Origin: Pyrrhosoma nymphula
Lineage: Eukaryota; Arthropoda; Insecta; Odonata; Coenagrionidae
Length of the DNA stretch: 64,000 nucleotides
Assembly: GCA_963573305.1 (NCBI GenBank)
Contig: OY754333.1
Coordinates: forward strand, 17,977,013 to 18,041,012
Reading direction: 5' to 3'
The position numbers and the translations under genes were made by a program. Positions 14,201-27,439 of the stretch are shown here, one piece after another. Every line of letters starts with the position of its first letter. Position 1 is the first letter of the stretch. Below the pieces are notes generated by a model. The model saw nothing but the letters and a program-made list of their open reading frames with translations. It was not told where the DNA came from and searched no databases.

Positions 14201-15945
14201 TTTAACATATATTATTTGAATTCAGTTAGATATAGGTAATTCTAGCCATTTGATACTAATGCCTACATATTATTACTGTCCCTAGTTTAGTATTACTTTT
14301 GGCTGCCCCCCTGCCGCACACCCTTGTGGTGGCTTGGAGGGTACTTTGTAGATGAATGTAGTTAGTGTTAAAGCTTGAATACGCGTGTTGCTGCGTATGC
14401 AGTACGGGGTACCTTCGTAAAAACTTTGTAGACACGTATTTTCGTGATGTTAGCACGACGGGAAAAATATTTGACCCGGATAAATCCCACGATAAAATCA
14501 AAATAAAGTGACGCATTTCTTAACCCACCCTCTGTTTTCACTGTAGTAACGTAAGCACACGAAGCAGAAGTGAAAAAGTGAAGGACCGAGGGAAAGCGGT
14601 TTGATATAAAAAGGATCTCTCTCTTTCTGTTCAGTGAACAGTCGAACGAGTGAGTTTTTATTCCGTTATTTGATGCCTTTGACGCGGTCAGATGGCTAGA
14701 AATAACACTTTTTTCTCTCAGCGTTTCTCCCTGAACACGTCCTTTCCCACTGAATATCCGTCCCGGTGGAGTAGTCGGGGGATGGGAAAGGAGTGTGACC
14801 GAAATGATTGAAGCCCATTTCTTTCATGCGTATTATGTTCACACCGAAACATATATGTGCACAGGAAAATCTGGATTTCATTTATATACGCGTTCGTACA
14901 TAACCGGAACCTTTAAAGATTTCCCTTCGGGCCGCCAATGTTCAAGCCTTTCTCCTTCACCTTCCATGTGACACTTATCACAATCCCTTTCCCCATCAAT
15001 ACTGTTCAGTTCCATCCCTCTCCCCATCTTCACCGCACTGCATCTTTCTCCGGGATCTCTCTCTACGTCGACATCTCGTCACCCGGGCCGCTGGGACACT
15101 CAGATCCGTTCCACACAGCTCTTTCTTTTCCTGCACCATGTCTACCTCAATCAATATCCACTTTTTCTTGTTTTCGTCACGTCTCCCTCCCTCCTGATTT
15201 CGTCTTTTCCTCTTCTCCAAAGTTTTCTAGGCATTAACGTCCTTCTATCTTATCTTTATAAAGTCATTTATACGCTATATATAATCAGTAATTATACAAA
15301 AATATTTCATCCAAAAACAGATAAAAAATGTGAAGTCTGTGAAAAATGTGTCAGACTGTGTGGGGGAGAAATGGGGAAAAGTGGAAATTCTCGATTTCAT
15401 AGGGGAAAATGACCATAATATGTAAATTAAACTATTACCGCGAAGGAAGGTATGTAAATTTATACTCATTTGTGGATTGAATGCTCTACTGAGGAACTCT
15501 TGAATCCTTGCTCATTGAAAGGAAAATATTTTAAAAATTTACGAAATAATTTTTTTTAAAGGGTGCTAATAATTTAACTCACATTTATTGCTGGTTAATT
15601 ATTATATATTATTTTTTTCAATTCCCTTGCTCATTCCGCATATCTAACGGATAACTAGAAACATATATAATGCACAAATAAATTACACAATAAAATAATT
15701 TAAATTAATTAGTGACGTGCCATCATGCTAATGTATGATCATACTCAAACACCACAGTTAAGTATTGTTGGGCTCGGCTCAAACATAGAAAGGTGATCGT
15801 CCAATTTGCTCTGCTTGTTGTATCTTCTGACTGCAATTGATTCACGCTAGGTGCGAAAAGATGGAAGAGTGGTTGCTCTCAAAGCGTGTTAAAAAAATTA
15901 CTACTCATTTGTAAAAATTGCTAAAAGTTTCCATACAATATCATT
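11210..15945. other. No recognisable gene; CpG patch and simple repeats
   Basis: 12.24-12.48 kb is relatively CpG-rich with GA-rich runs and could be a decayed promoter or exon, but no coding frame supports it. A short TA-rich run lies near 13.12 kb. 14.94-15.23 kb is strongly pyrimidine-rich and gives a 99-codon open frame of biased composition. The remainder is AT-rich with no recognised feature. Confidence 0.45.
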
Positions 15946-16020
15946 GGACTTGACCGAGATTCGAACGTGGATCTTCCATATGAGATTAGGCGTGTCAGCT
16001 AGTCGTACCATCAACTAGCC
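15946..16020 (-). repeat. tRNA-derived SINE head
   Basis: The minus strand shows an A-box-like GGCTAGTTGATGGTACGAC and a B-box-like CGTTCGAATCTC. They are followed by GGTCAAGTCCAATGATATT, which resembles GGTCTAGTCAAATGATTTT of the 36.1-kb copy. The flanking arms do not fold into a tRNA acceptor stem. It is read as an old member of the same SINE family as the 11.1-, 36.1- and 47.1-kb copies. Confidence 0.55.
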
Positions 16021-17159
16021 TTTTATTTTAAAATTTATATCCAAGGGAGTGTAGGCGAGAAAAATCCTTCCCTTCTCACTTCTTCACACCACCGTGCTTG
16101 ATATGCAGTGTTCGTGGAAGTATGGGCCCAACATTCCTGTGGTAATAAAGTGAAAATGACTCAAATAGCATAGTTCTCTTTAAGGATCGCTTGGTATGTT
16201 AAAATATATGCATAATTGTATGAAGAATGAAGGAAGGGTAAAGGGAAACCCAGTGTCAGCATTGGCCCACTCTTAGCGAAACGTGTCACGAGATCCACTG
16301 TTTAAGCTCCATGTCAGACGACACTGCCTTTAGAATGCACTCCTAAATAGGGATCAAATGTCTATTTAGTATCTTCATCACTGCCTGTATTTAAGCCTGG
16401 GTTAGGAAGCTACTAAGCCAGTATGCTAGATACCAGGCCAACCATATATCAACCTTTGTGACAAATAGTTGATAAAACCACACACTTATATTCTCAGAAA
16501 ACTATCCAGAAGTTCTCGAATAATGACGTCTGTAAAATTTATATTCAAACCTATTTTTATTGATACACTCCAAAAGCATTCAAGGGATACTATCGTCTGA
16601 TATTAAGTATGTTTGGGGTCGATTTAGCCGCTTTTATTTCAAAACTTCCCGTATAAAAACCTTCTGCACTGAATCTTCCAATACTCAGCCTATTTTATGT
16701 GCTATTCTCTCAATTGTCTTTACCCTTTTTGCGAGTATCAGGAAAATCCCCTAACCCCTGCTCTTTAATCCCCTCCCAGTGTTCCACAGCTTCTTCTCTG
16801 ACTCTTTTTTACTTGATTTTTCCAACTAGGCTCAAGAGCATTTGCACGTCATTTTATTTAGTTTTACACGCTGCCTCTTTTACTACCTCGAGAGTTTTTG
16901 CCACAATCCTCTTTGCTCTGGAAGAACGTTGGACGACGTCCCTACTATCATCCATCACCTAGCCAAAAGATGCATGTCATTTTTTACACTCTTTTTTGGG
17001 GTAATACCTAATTGTACCGCTATATGCTAATTTGACTACTCATGGTGCATATAAACGTTAGACAGTAGTAGATTGATAAGGAATTAATGCATCTAGCTCT
17101 TATTGCAATAGAAGAAGGGCTAGGAATTAATGGATGGTAAAATATTGAGGACAGGATGT
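16021..17159. other. No recognisable gene
   Basis: Open frames around 16.56-17.03 kb are short, overlapping and pyrimidine-biased, with no recognised domain. Sequence from about 17.04 kb may already belong to the decayed LINE that follows, but the protein resemblance only becomes clear after 17.16 kb. Confidence 0.4.
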
Positions 17160-17456
17160 TCCGGTGATGCACATGTATGTAAAAGAGTGCGCTTCGATGG
17201 TTAGGCCAAGTTGTGAGAATGGTTGAGAGTCAAATATCGAAGTAGGTTTATGATAGAGAGATGAAAGGCTCGAGTGGAACTAGAAGACCGAGAAAGTAAT
17301 GGGTGGCTGTGGTGGAAGATACCCCGAAGACAATAGATGTTAGGAGTTTAAAGAACAAGAAGGCTTGTAAGAGCAATGTGTGAGGGTAACTAAAGAAAAA
17401 GAGGCATGGAGAATAGAACAGTGGGGTGGAATGACTAGTGAAATCGTTTAACCGTA
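17160..17456 (+). pseudogene. LINE reverse-transcriptase C-terminus (remnant)
   Basis: The plus-strand translation reads LRWLGQVVRM, then VYDREMKG, RRPRK and WVAVVEDTPKT. After a frame interruption comes AWRIEQWGGM, ending at a TAA near 17.45 kb. This order (RWxGHVxRM, then GxRRxGRPRKRW, then LKxxxVxxWKxKAxDRxxWR) is the familiar C-terminal tail of arthropod non-LTR retrotransposon endonuclease/reverse-transcriptase proteins. In-frame stops after QISK and RPRK show it is dead. The upstream RT domain is not seen. The clade is uncertain; RTE, CR1 and Jockey-type tails look alike. It may belong to the same broad group as the RT pieces at 45.8-47.0 kb. Confidence 0.5.
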
Positions 17457-20400
17457 GTTTATGGTACGATTTTTCCATAAATAAGTGATATTCAGCGGGT
17501 GACAATCTGATTTATTTAATTTTAATGAGTTTGGTTCACATACATAAAGTAGACTTATGCGCTGTAAAATTTTAATCAAGAAAGTAAGAGATTTATGAGT
17601 ATCATAACAGTCTAAACTTAAAGCGAAGGAATAGTTGAGTGGGCCAATGTGAATTAGGTTATGGCGTTGGATGAACCTCTAGACAAGGGTTTCTTCTAGT
17701 TCACAGTTTATTTTTTTATTTCGTTATATATTGTACACCATCCAGATTATTAAACTAAGCTGAGCGTCATCGAGGCACTAAATTCCATTTTCAAGATAAA
17801 TTTTAGAAATAACACAGTTTCACTCTCGGCTTGAGTGGCTATAGTGTGAATCATTGTCATCAATATTATGCATCAATGTGTTGACGATGTTCGCCTAGGC
17901 CGAGTGAGGAGAAATAAAGCCTATCCAGTACATTTGTGCACTTAGGAGATTTTTCAAACAATGGCTGCCAAGAAACTCAGTGTTAGGGTTGGCGTTGAGG
18001 ATACCACAGTCTGAAGAATCTTGGATCCGTATGTACTCTAAAAATGTTTAATTGGTAAGATTTCGCTCCAATTACCGCACTAAGGTTGTCTCTTTTGGCC
18101 CCATCTAATGCCCAATGGGCAGTAGGCATCGCACGCAGCAAAACGGTTGTTTTCGGTAACCTGTAAAATTGGTGGTAACGTGGTTGTAAGTTGATGAAAC
18201 AATTGCAGTTGGTCACCCTAACTATCTATTGGTCACCGTAACTATCTGAGCTTGGTAATCAGTACCAGCACGACTGGTCGACTCGCCCACGGTTACAATG
18301 GCTATGCGGCTGGTAACGGGAACAATCTTTTCAAAGTTGGTGCGACAGGCAGCCAGCTGCCGGTACTCACAACCATGTCTGGAAACTCGAGGAACACGCA
18401 GGAGTGGTAGGGGGAGCAACGTGGTAGGAGTGATTAGGACTTGGTGCAGGAATTGGAAAATATCTTGTTTATTCTCAGTTAGATTTCATTTATATTCATG
18501 CAATGTGGCAATATATGTTTCAATTAATTAATGCCAAATAACTGTCATCGTGATGTAATGGTATTTCCTCAGACTATCATGGAATTGCCATTTAAAAATT
18601 AGTTCTCGAAGTTACATTAATCCTCGAAAGTGGGCACGTATATAATACTTTCTTGACGTTGGTTTATTAATATAGGATGCGAGAATGTGCGCGTTGAGTT
18701 GTAAGGAATATGATCATGCAAGGGAGAGACGATGTCGTTAGGTAGGATAGGAAAATATGTGATAGTTGAGTAAGCCACAGTGTTATTATTACATTCATAA
18801 AATTTTAAATATATTTTTAATTTTTTTTATTTTGTGAGGGTAATGAAGTCTCCACAGAGAATTTCAATAGAGTCTCAACAGAGAGTGTGCTGGATTCATG
18901 TTTCAATTTTCAACAAAACTTCAAGAGAGATTCAAGGTAGCCATTTCAAGATGATTTCAACACGGAGTCTTCCACAAGAGCTTGGTAACGAGGCCATTTT
19001 ACTGAATAACTCAAACAATGAGAGATGTCTATCGTGACTATGGGTCTGGTTAAGGCATAAACCGCCATTTGGTTCTGGTTTCCAGCACGACGAGGTGACG
19101 GCAACCCACGCAAGGTAACCAAGTGAGATGTTAATCGTTACTATCCTCTTGGTTAAACAAAAAATAACCTTCTGACTTGGTAGTGGTTACCAGCTTGTGA
19201 GTTTATGAAACCACCTACTTCTCTGCGTGCGTGGTGCGCTCCTAACGTATATGGATACGTCTCTGAAACACTGAGAGATGAAGTTCTTATGAGATCATCG
19301 AGAATTTAATTTTTCTAGTTAATTTAATTGATAGAAAATATGATTTTTATCTTGCATATGACCCAGGAAGGCATCGTAGTAAAAGAAAACTGCAGGCACG
19401 AGACGGGGATCCCTCAAACATGTTGGAATATGTTTCATTCATACTACTCATTGAAGTTCATAATTATTTACGTCAAATAATGAAATTGAAAGTAAAGTTA
19501 CATTCATATCTTCAGAAGGGTTTACATTGGCAAGCTTATTGTGCAAGTTACTTTCGGAAAGCGAATGTTTACGTAAACTGTATAGGAGTAAACGAAACTG
19601 CAAGTCCACTTACCGGAAATTCAAATTTTCGGTAAGCCTATTGTTGACAGTGTAAAGGGCAAACAATCTGGTTCTTAATTTATTTTTTTTAATTATAACA
19701 CCAAACTTAGTTTGTGTTTAGACCGAGCATTTCACATTGTATCCATAGCCTCACTTCTTTGGCTCTTCCATTTGAACTGTTTCCCCAACTCCCTTGGTCC
19801 CCAATTGACCCCGAAAATGTCACCTAACCCATCCGTCTCTATCACGCATCCCGTTCCCATCATTGCGGAAAGATAGATGTTACCCTGACTTCCCCTCGGG
19901 TTTGGGGCCGAATCTTTTCCACGTTTCCTGAACGCCCTTCCTCTTTTTTTCGCTCCCTTAAACCTCTCCTGTGACTTCCTCGTGTCGAAGGGATGGCAGT
20001 TAGAACTTGCAGTCTTTAACTTGATCGACGATGCACATGTCTCCAATGTTCAATAAGTTTCTTATGGGTGTGTATGGTGTTGCGACGCTATGCAAATTTT
20101 GATGGTGGAGGTCACGCTGAATCTTAATTTTAATCAGGGTGAATAGTAGAAATTTTGATGAAAGTAGAAAAATTAATAAATAAGTGCATTTTTATCTTTG
20201 TTCTCATTGTAATTCACCTTGAAAAAATTTTTCATCAGACATTTACGTTTACACCTCTGCGAGACATTTAATGTAAACTTATACTTGAAAATTATTAAAT
20301 TACCTAGTTTACATATAAAACGACTGCTAATATACCCTTGAGCCCGTGACTATACTTTCCATGAACCAATTTAAAAATATAAATGATGATGACATGTACG

Positions 20401-22780
20401 CTTTTCCAAAATAAATTAATTTAAGACTACTGGCATTTGAACTCATAATTAACTCTAGAGTAGTTAGAATTTCACAATTTAGCCATAAATGTATCATATT
20501 CCTTATCTTGGCTGATATTTTTCTCATTTGAAATAGTTTGAAATTTAAACATGACATTTCTATAATATCCAACATTAATTGTTAAATGTTCCAACTACGT
20601 AGAATAAGGTAAACGGTTGTAGGCTTGACCTTGTGGAATTTTTCGGAGCGTAAAATGCTAGAAATGATTGTATTCATGAGACTATAGTTGGTTTAAAATC
20701 AGAAAATAACTGCGTATTCTTAAAATAAATCTTGAATTATCTGATTGATGTTTCATCGCCAGCATTGATTGCCAGTAATTTCGTAATTTTTCCATGTAAT
20801 TGTGAAATTGTAGTTAAAATGTTACCCTTTGAGTCAGCCATTCAAAGCTTTCATCAATTGTGTTAATAAATTATACAAATTAAAACTTATTCCCAAATGG
20901 TCACAAAACTTATACTGAGGTATTAGGGTGGTCTTTTTCAGATATTTTTACTGAGTCTGGCACTCATCTTAAGAAGTTCGGAGGAATATTCTGCTATGTT
21001 CTAATTGAAAATTAGATTTATGATGAAAAACGTAGAAATGTAGAAAGATAGATGAAGGATGTTTATTTATAGGCTCATATATTTATAAGTATATTCCTAA
21101 TATCTTAAAACTACAGATCTTTAAAGCGGCAGGAGTTATCAGCTTACCTGGTGTACACAGCAGTCACTCGCGTAATAATGTCCTATTCATGGTAAATGGT
21201 ATCGCATACCGAAAAATTGAGTAAAATCTTCTCCCCAAGGACTATGACTTGGTGGGTTAGCCGTAGGAGCGATGCTTATTTTCAAAAATGGGGTAAATTT
21301 AACGCAGCTAGCTGTATGACTTCTAAGAGACCTCATCATAAATTAATTAAGCATGGATCCTACACATGCAGTAGCTTCTGTCTTAATCCTATAGCATGAT
21401 TTAAGAAAGCTGAAATAGAATACCGGTAGTACAATGAAAAATAAACTCTACCAAATAGGCCCAGATTTATAATATCTGATCAGTAACTTTCTAGACGTAA
21501 TAACAAAGTGGATAGACTGTCTATTGATGACGTTAATGTCAACTGACCACCTGATGTTGTTTACAAAACCCAATTTTTCATTCAACCTCACATTAACGTA
21601 AACTTCACATCATCTGACGGCTAAACTCAACTAGATATTATAAAACCAAGCGTTGGAATATAAATGAAATTGTTAAAAAATACTACCAACTCCCCTAGCG
21701 TTACAGATCTGCCTTTCTAAATCCATGGCTTTCAATAGTCCGCAGCCTCACGGCAGTCATCGCACTCACGCACAGCCTGTGTATTTTTTCTCCATAGCAA
21801 CCCGTACAGACTCCCCTCCAACCCTTATCCAGCCCATTCCATCCTTTCCATTATCTCTTCCAGCATTCACGTGCGACCTCTTCACCACTACATGCACCGT
21901 CTCATCTCCTCTATACCCACCCCGCGTAATGCCACCGATGGTCATGAACCTCCACCTTGGTACCATTGCTATAATCTCAAATGGTCCTGAAAGAGTAATG
22001 AAGAGGTAGTGGTGGTGACCCGTTGTTTCGCCTCGCGGGTAATTACGCATTAGTGTCACGTGCGTTCACAAGGGGGTCGCGGCGAAAGAAAGCCAGGGGG
22101 CCTAATTAAGAGGAAAGAGGTGGAGGATACAGGGTTCAGAAGGTGAGGAGGGGGGTTTTAAGTTCCCTTCGGTTGGGTGGTTTTCTTGTTGTCTAGTGAG
22201 GAAGTCAGGGCAAGAGGGGGTATGAACAAAGTTACCTCCCGTTGGAGTGGGGGATTCGCCGAGAATACTGTAAGACACGTTAATTAGTCTCGTTGTTTAT
22301 GACGCCGGCGAAGAGTCGCAGAGGGATGTCATGAATGTTTTGTTTTGTTTATCTCTCGACCGTTTCTTTTTTTAACGCTTCCGCCTTATTGCACTTCCTT
22401 TCGCCTGAGAGGAACCGGACGAGGCTTGGAAGGGATTGTATACCTAATAGATGCGTTAGAGAGTTTTTAAAAGAGAAGGCTTTCGAAGAGTATGGAATTT
22501 AATGGTAGAATGTCGTAGTTGTTTGTTTTATTTACCGCCACACTTTTTACGCGTCTTCTTCTTTCAGTTTTTAAGCAATCAAAACTCAAACCCCTCGAGC
22601 TTTGAGAGGTATTTGGATTCCTAGCAAACTTAAGGAGAAGAAAATAAATACGTCTCAATATATCTCATGTCAGTTTATATACAATTACGTCACGTTTTTG
22701 TGGCCTACTTTTAATTAATGCTATTTTGTCTTTTTCTACTCTTACCTACAATACACTTAAAAAAATTGAATATATCAACG
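17457..22780. other. No recognisable gene; minor local repeats
   Basis: A 20-bp unit GGTCACC(C/G)TAACTATCT occurs twice in tandem at 18211-18250. Related strings (TGGT...GTTTATGAAAC) recur near 18.16-18.20 and 19.17-19.22 kb, suggesting an old direct duplication about 1 kb apart. Pyrimidine-rich blocks near 19.74-20.04 and 21.73-22.0 kb open frames of biased composition. I found no protein domain or RNA gene. Confidence 0.4.
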
Positions 22781-23459
22781 TCACTGAATTATGCCTCTTA
22801 AGGTAAAGGTGCCAGGTGAATTTGGACAATTGAGTATTAGGAGTTCTGACGCAGTCTTCCGCGGCGTTTCCTGATGAAATGGACTACATATCAGGCTACG
22901 AGTGTGCTGGAATAATCTATTCCATGTGCTGGATAAGGTATAGCTGTCTTCCCTGTTGAATTTGTCCGGATGTTTCGTAATTTCTACGGCTTCCCGTATC
23001 AGTCTAAGGAAATACCGGTTTTCCCTAGCGATGATGTTCGAGTCTTGAAAGTTGATGTCATGGCCAGGTTCAGTCCACGCATGTTTAGCCACTGACGACT
23101 GGCGGAATTCCTCCCTCGTTAGGGCCCTTTTATGCTCCATTAGCCTGCATCTGAGATCTCCCTGTTTGACCAATGTAACATTTTCCACAAGTGCTTTTGA
23201 TCCCGTAGACTCCTTCATAAAGGTCGTGTGGTAGCTTGTCCTTATCCTTGGGAAGCAGGACGTAGATTTTCCTGACAGTGCTGAATCTCGTCACATTGTT
23301 GTCCCGGGCAAGGATCCTCAATATCTTTTCTGTCATGCCTCTTGCGTATGGAACTGTGGCGTATGCCGTTGCTTCCATGCCCTCATCGATCCCGGAATAG
23401 AACGGATAATCCATGAGGACGGTCCTCAAAGAAATGACGACGGAGGACAGTTGAGTCAT
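22781..23459 (-). pseudogene. Penelope-like element GIY-YIG endonuclease, frameshifted
   Basis: Two overlapping minus-strand frames make up one broken protein end. The first, starting at 23459, carries a linker typical of Penelope-like elements (VPYARGMTEKILRILARD), then GVYGIKSTCGKCYIGQTGR, the GIY-YIG nuclease core with its Cys pair. Homology then moves to the second frame (22781-23218), with RCRLMEHKRAL, HAWTEPGHDI, and REAVEITKHPDKFNREDSY followed by the conserved Leu-Trp-type end. The shift falls near 23.16 kb. In the family this domain nicks target DNA for retrotransposition. The reverse transcriptase expected upstream is not recognisable here, so this is a 5'-truncated, inactive copy. 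The end codes for SPFHQETPRKTASE. Its DNA (TTCATCAGGAAACGCCGCGG) resembles the tail of the fold-back at 37.85-38.02 kb. Confidence 0.85.
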
Positions 23460-25400
23460 AACCCCAAAAAGGACTGATGAGGAGAAGTAAGGAAATGCGA
23501 CATGGCATTTGGAACCTTTGTGACACCTTATTAAAGAGACTAGGATGTATCAAGTGATTAGGTGACAGATTGTCGGAGGTAAACATGAAATAGATAAGTT
23601 TGTTCTGGCGTTATGTAGAGCTTTTGGTCTCATCTGCTAATGACTATGACTAACATTTATACTAGCCTAGTTAAGCGTAAAAATGTAATCCGTTAAGAAA
23701 ATAATTCTGTTTATTCTTACTTGGTCCGCTTTTATCAAATCTTTTATTTTTAGTATCCTAGCAACTAGTGTTAATGAAACCCGCATTTAATCATGGTTAC
23801 ATTATTTGCTGTTGTATTTATTCAAGCGGTAATAGCATTATTTTTATGACTTAAATAATGTTTGAATGTTCAACCAAATATAGGATTTGTTTTTATCGTA
23901 ATTGACTGAAATACAATGCATTTGTTTTGGGATGAATAAATCACGTTACAAAGACATGCAACCTTTTTACATGTTGAACACCAGGTTATGCAATACACTA
24001 CTCCTTAGTTTTAAAAATTACCCCATTTAAAGTTAAAGGTAGTATGCGTTATCAGTAAATATAACCTGGGTAGTGGTTTCATCTGTTTTAGCCATAATTA
24101 ACCAAAACGGAAAAGTATGCTCTTCAAGTGCTTCGCACATATATTGCACAAATATTTTCTAATATTTTACATGACCAGAAAAACCGGTCGAACAGATTGA
24201 AAAGCATAGTCATGTCACGCGAAACGTTGTAAATCTAAATTGTTCCTCTTATGGGTAAAGATAAAAATGGCCTCACTGTGCTTAGATGCATAAAGATTAC
24301 GTCTAACACCTTTTCATCGAAAACTTCTGAAGTGAGACATTCCAAGTAAACTCTTATCCGCATGGATACCCCCAGCCTGATAAATTCATTTCGGTAAGAG
24401 TATATATAATTTCTCAAAAAACATTCTTTACACATTAGGCAAGCTGAGAATGAAGAATTTTAGGGCAATCGGGAGGTTAGGATCTTAGGATTTAATCTTT
24501 GTACATACCACAAACTATTTCGTCCATGGATGTGTCCTTTTAACACTTGTATGTCGTGTTCATATAGCGTTTAAATATACCATCTACAAGAATAAATTGT
24601 TTGTTATTTTCTGAGAAGCATTTTGGATTTCTATTTGATAAGCATTATGAAGGAGTATGGCATTTTCTCTGATGCAAGCAGATACTTAATTGACTATTTC
24701 GGAATGCTTTAGCGGAAAAGCGGCAGCTTTTGAAATAAAACACTTTGGGTACTTCGCTCTAAATAGTGTTCAATCCAATTTTCCACCATTTCATTTGATG
24801 ATCAAGTTTCCAGTTGATTTGAACTCATTTCTCTTTCCGGACTAAAGAGCATCTGTAAATAGTAGTAGTTAATTAGAACTTCACGGAAAAATGAGGAAGA
24901 AAATTTCTTATTTCCTTAGCGGCAATTAAAACAATACCTGGATGCAACACACGAACCACTCCTTGGAAATGTAATTTAAAGTGGATGTCCGCTCTGAAGA
25001 AGGCTGTTCTACCTGATTTAATTTTCTTTTTGATAAAAAAAGTAGGATGAAGATGCAGGAAACTGAATAGAGTTCATTGTAACTGGCTTAAAATTAGCTG
25101 GGAACACGTACAACATTGGGCTAACTGATCTAGGAAGAAGGATACTGATTAAAATTTCAACGGTATTATTATTTGCTCAAGAGTCTAATGACTGCATTCA
25201 TAATTAACTGGCTACCAGATCTAATTATATTAGGAAAACATCTGAATGACTAGTATTGGCTAAAAGGTCATCGCCATTTGTCTAGTCTTTCATGTACTTA
25301 ATACGTATGCAATGAAAAAGTATATTTTAATGAAATAATGGGGCATTTTGCTGAAATATTTGTGAAACTAGGGAACGTGAGCTCTACGGCCTCTTAAAGT
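23460..25400. other. No recognisable gene
   Basis: AT-rich. The minus-strand frame just upstream of the PLE fragment (to 23586) does not resemble reverse transcriptase. No other feature was seen. Confidence 0.45.
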
Positions 25401-25487
25401 TACAAGGTATAAAATTCTCCAATGGCCGTAATAGGCCATTACGGCCATAATAATTATTACGGCCATTGGAGAATTTTATACCTTGTA
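25401..25487. repeat. Perfect 32-bp inverted repeat with alternative inner hairpin
   Basis: Arms 25401-25432 and 25456-25487 are exact reverse complements (start TACAAGGTATAAAATTC) around a 23-base spacer. The motif ATGGCCGTAAT (25422-25432) can instead pair with a second complementary copy in the spacer (25438-25448), so two mutually exclusive hairpins are possible. The outer ends read TA-CAAGG...CCTTG-TA, compatible with a tiny TA-flanked fold-back element. No larger element boundary is visible. Confidence 0.85.
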
Positions 25488-26822
25488 AGAAATATTTGTG
25501 ATTCATATTTTAATTACTATATCCTACTAAAGCTCAAAAACTTTTACGTGGTAAACAGGCATTTTTGAGATTCATATTCGTAGTTGCTGGCATCTTAAAT
25601 ATTCAAGTGTATTGTCATCGTACACTGGACGTTTCTATTAATAAATTTGTTATGGAACCCGATTTTAAGCCTTGTTTAGCGTTTCATGCTTTAATTAAGG
25701 CGATGATATAATAAATTTGAAACTTGAGTTACTTTGACGTAGACTACATGTTACAAATTTTTCTGGTAAAATTGTGTATTTAAAATACTTTAAAATTCTC
25801 ATATTTGACTTATCTTACAGACCAAATATCTCCCGTTGTAAAACATGAATAGTAATTTTTGAGTTTCTTATTTCACTACAGGTTTGAATGCAGTCAGTTG
25901 GCCATCTGTAATATTCACCAATAGGTTTGAATACGGATTATCTATGATTTTAAAGTTGGAAATATTAGTGCGTCTTGGTGTAAAAAGGTACATCTCAACA
26001 CCGAAAATATTATCTGAACGAGTGTGATGAGACTGACATGAAAAAGAGTTCACATTTAACTGCAATGCGTCGAGAATACTACTTTTTCTACTCCGTCATT
26101 TAGCTGTTAATATCAACTTATTTTTTCATTAAACCCGGCTTTAAGGAATATTGGTCACTTGGGTGTCCAAAAAATATTCATATTCTATAATAGTTTGGCA
26201 TAAACAATAAGTACTTTAATATTCTCTAAGTTTTTATTTTAGTACATAAAAATACGTGAAATTTTAGGTATTATTTTATTCAGCATACATGTTACAAATG
26301 AAAATTGTGTGATTCCTGTAATTGTAAGTACATTCCATCAAAAAATGAAGTTAGGCTGGCCTCTAACGTCTGTCGTTGAGTCATGCGTCTTGCCATTGAT
26401 CAGTATTACTGCAGGAATGTTTGACCACACGCGCTGTCAAAACATTTACTGGTATTACAGTGAACAAACTTTCTATGAATTAACGTGGGCATAATGCAAT
26501 GATTGCAATGGTTAAGAATACTTTCGCAGTATTTGTGCAAATAATTGAACTTCATTATTAATTCTCATATTAGAATACCTTGCCAATGCAGCTCAAATGT
26601 CCTCGCAATCACATATCCCCTATGAGCATTGTAACATCTCTCCAGTTTGGTGCTATGTATTTGTATGATTCGGCCACCGTCCCTGAAAAAAATAGATTTG
26701 CCACGAAAAGTGTCAAATGATTCTCATGTCTTGTTGTCCATAAAAATTGTGTGGTAGAATAGAATAATTTACATGACTATCTGGTAGTTATTGCAATGCC
26801 TGATCATTGCTATTTTGTACAC
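25488..26822. other. No recognisable gene
   Basis: AT-rich with short open frames of 61-65 codons, none recognised. Confidence 0.45.
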
Positions 26823-26972
26823 CTATTTTCCTCTCTTACCGTGAACTCAGTAAATAACAACAGTAGCCTATCGAGTCGCTAATAATATAGAAATTTGCTA
26901 TTTTCCTCTCTTACCGCGAACTTAGTAAATAACAACAGTAGCCTATCGAGTCGCTAATAATATAGAAATTTG
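26823..26972. repeat. 75-bp tandem duplication
   Basis: Two head-to-tail copies (26823-26897 and 26898-26972) of a unit beginning CTATTTTCCTCTCTTACC differ at only two positions, both C/T changes. This is an exact-period duplication without a longer array, so it is probably recent compared with the decayed elements around it. Confidence 0.92.
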
Positions 26973-27439
26973 CTTACCGATTTATACATTTCCTCCTAAA
27001 ATACTTTCTTCCTATGCCCGTCCACTTCATGGCTGCTTTCTTCCAACCCCTTCCTTCTACATGACCTTTTGGCGGTGGCAGTAGTGTAGGAAATTTTAGA
27101 TGTAATCCTAGATCCATAATTTTAGATGTGTAAGAATACCTTGTAAATGACGGTTACCCGGTGAAACCTGGGTCGGTAGTATCAATAAACAATGTGGATA
27201 AATACCATTTGAAATTTTCTTCTTTCTGTAATTATGAATGAGTACCACAAAGTCAAGCCTGAAACTATTCGCTTAATTTAGAAGTGTGTTCATTGCATTA
27301 AATGATCTAGACACATATGTGAAATGTTTCATGTTATAATCCTCCGTGTTTATTTTTGTCTTTTTTGTACGTAGCCCCTTTACTTAAAGCTTTTCCTAGC
27401 CTCCTGTGTCTAAATAAAATCATCGTGGAGAAACAAATC

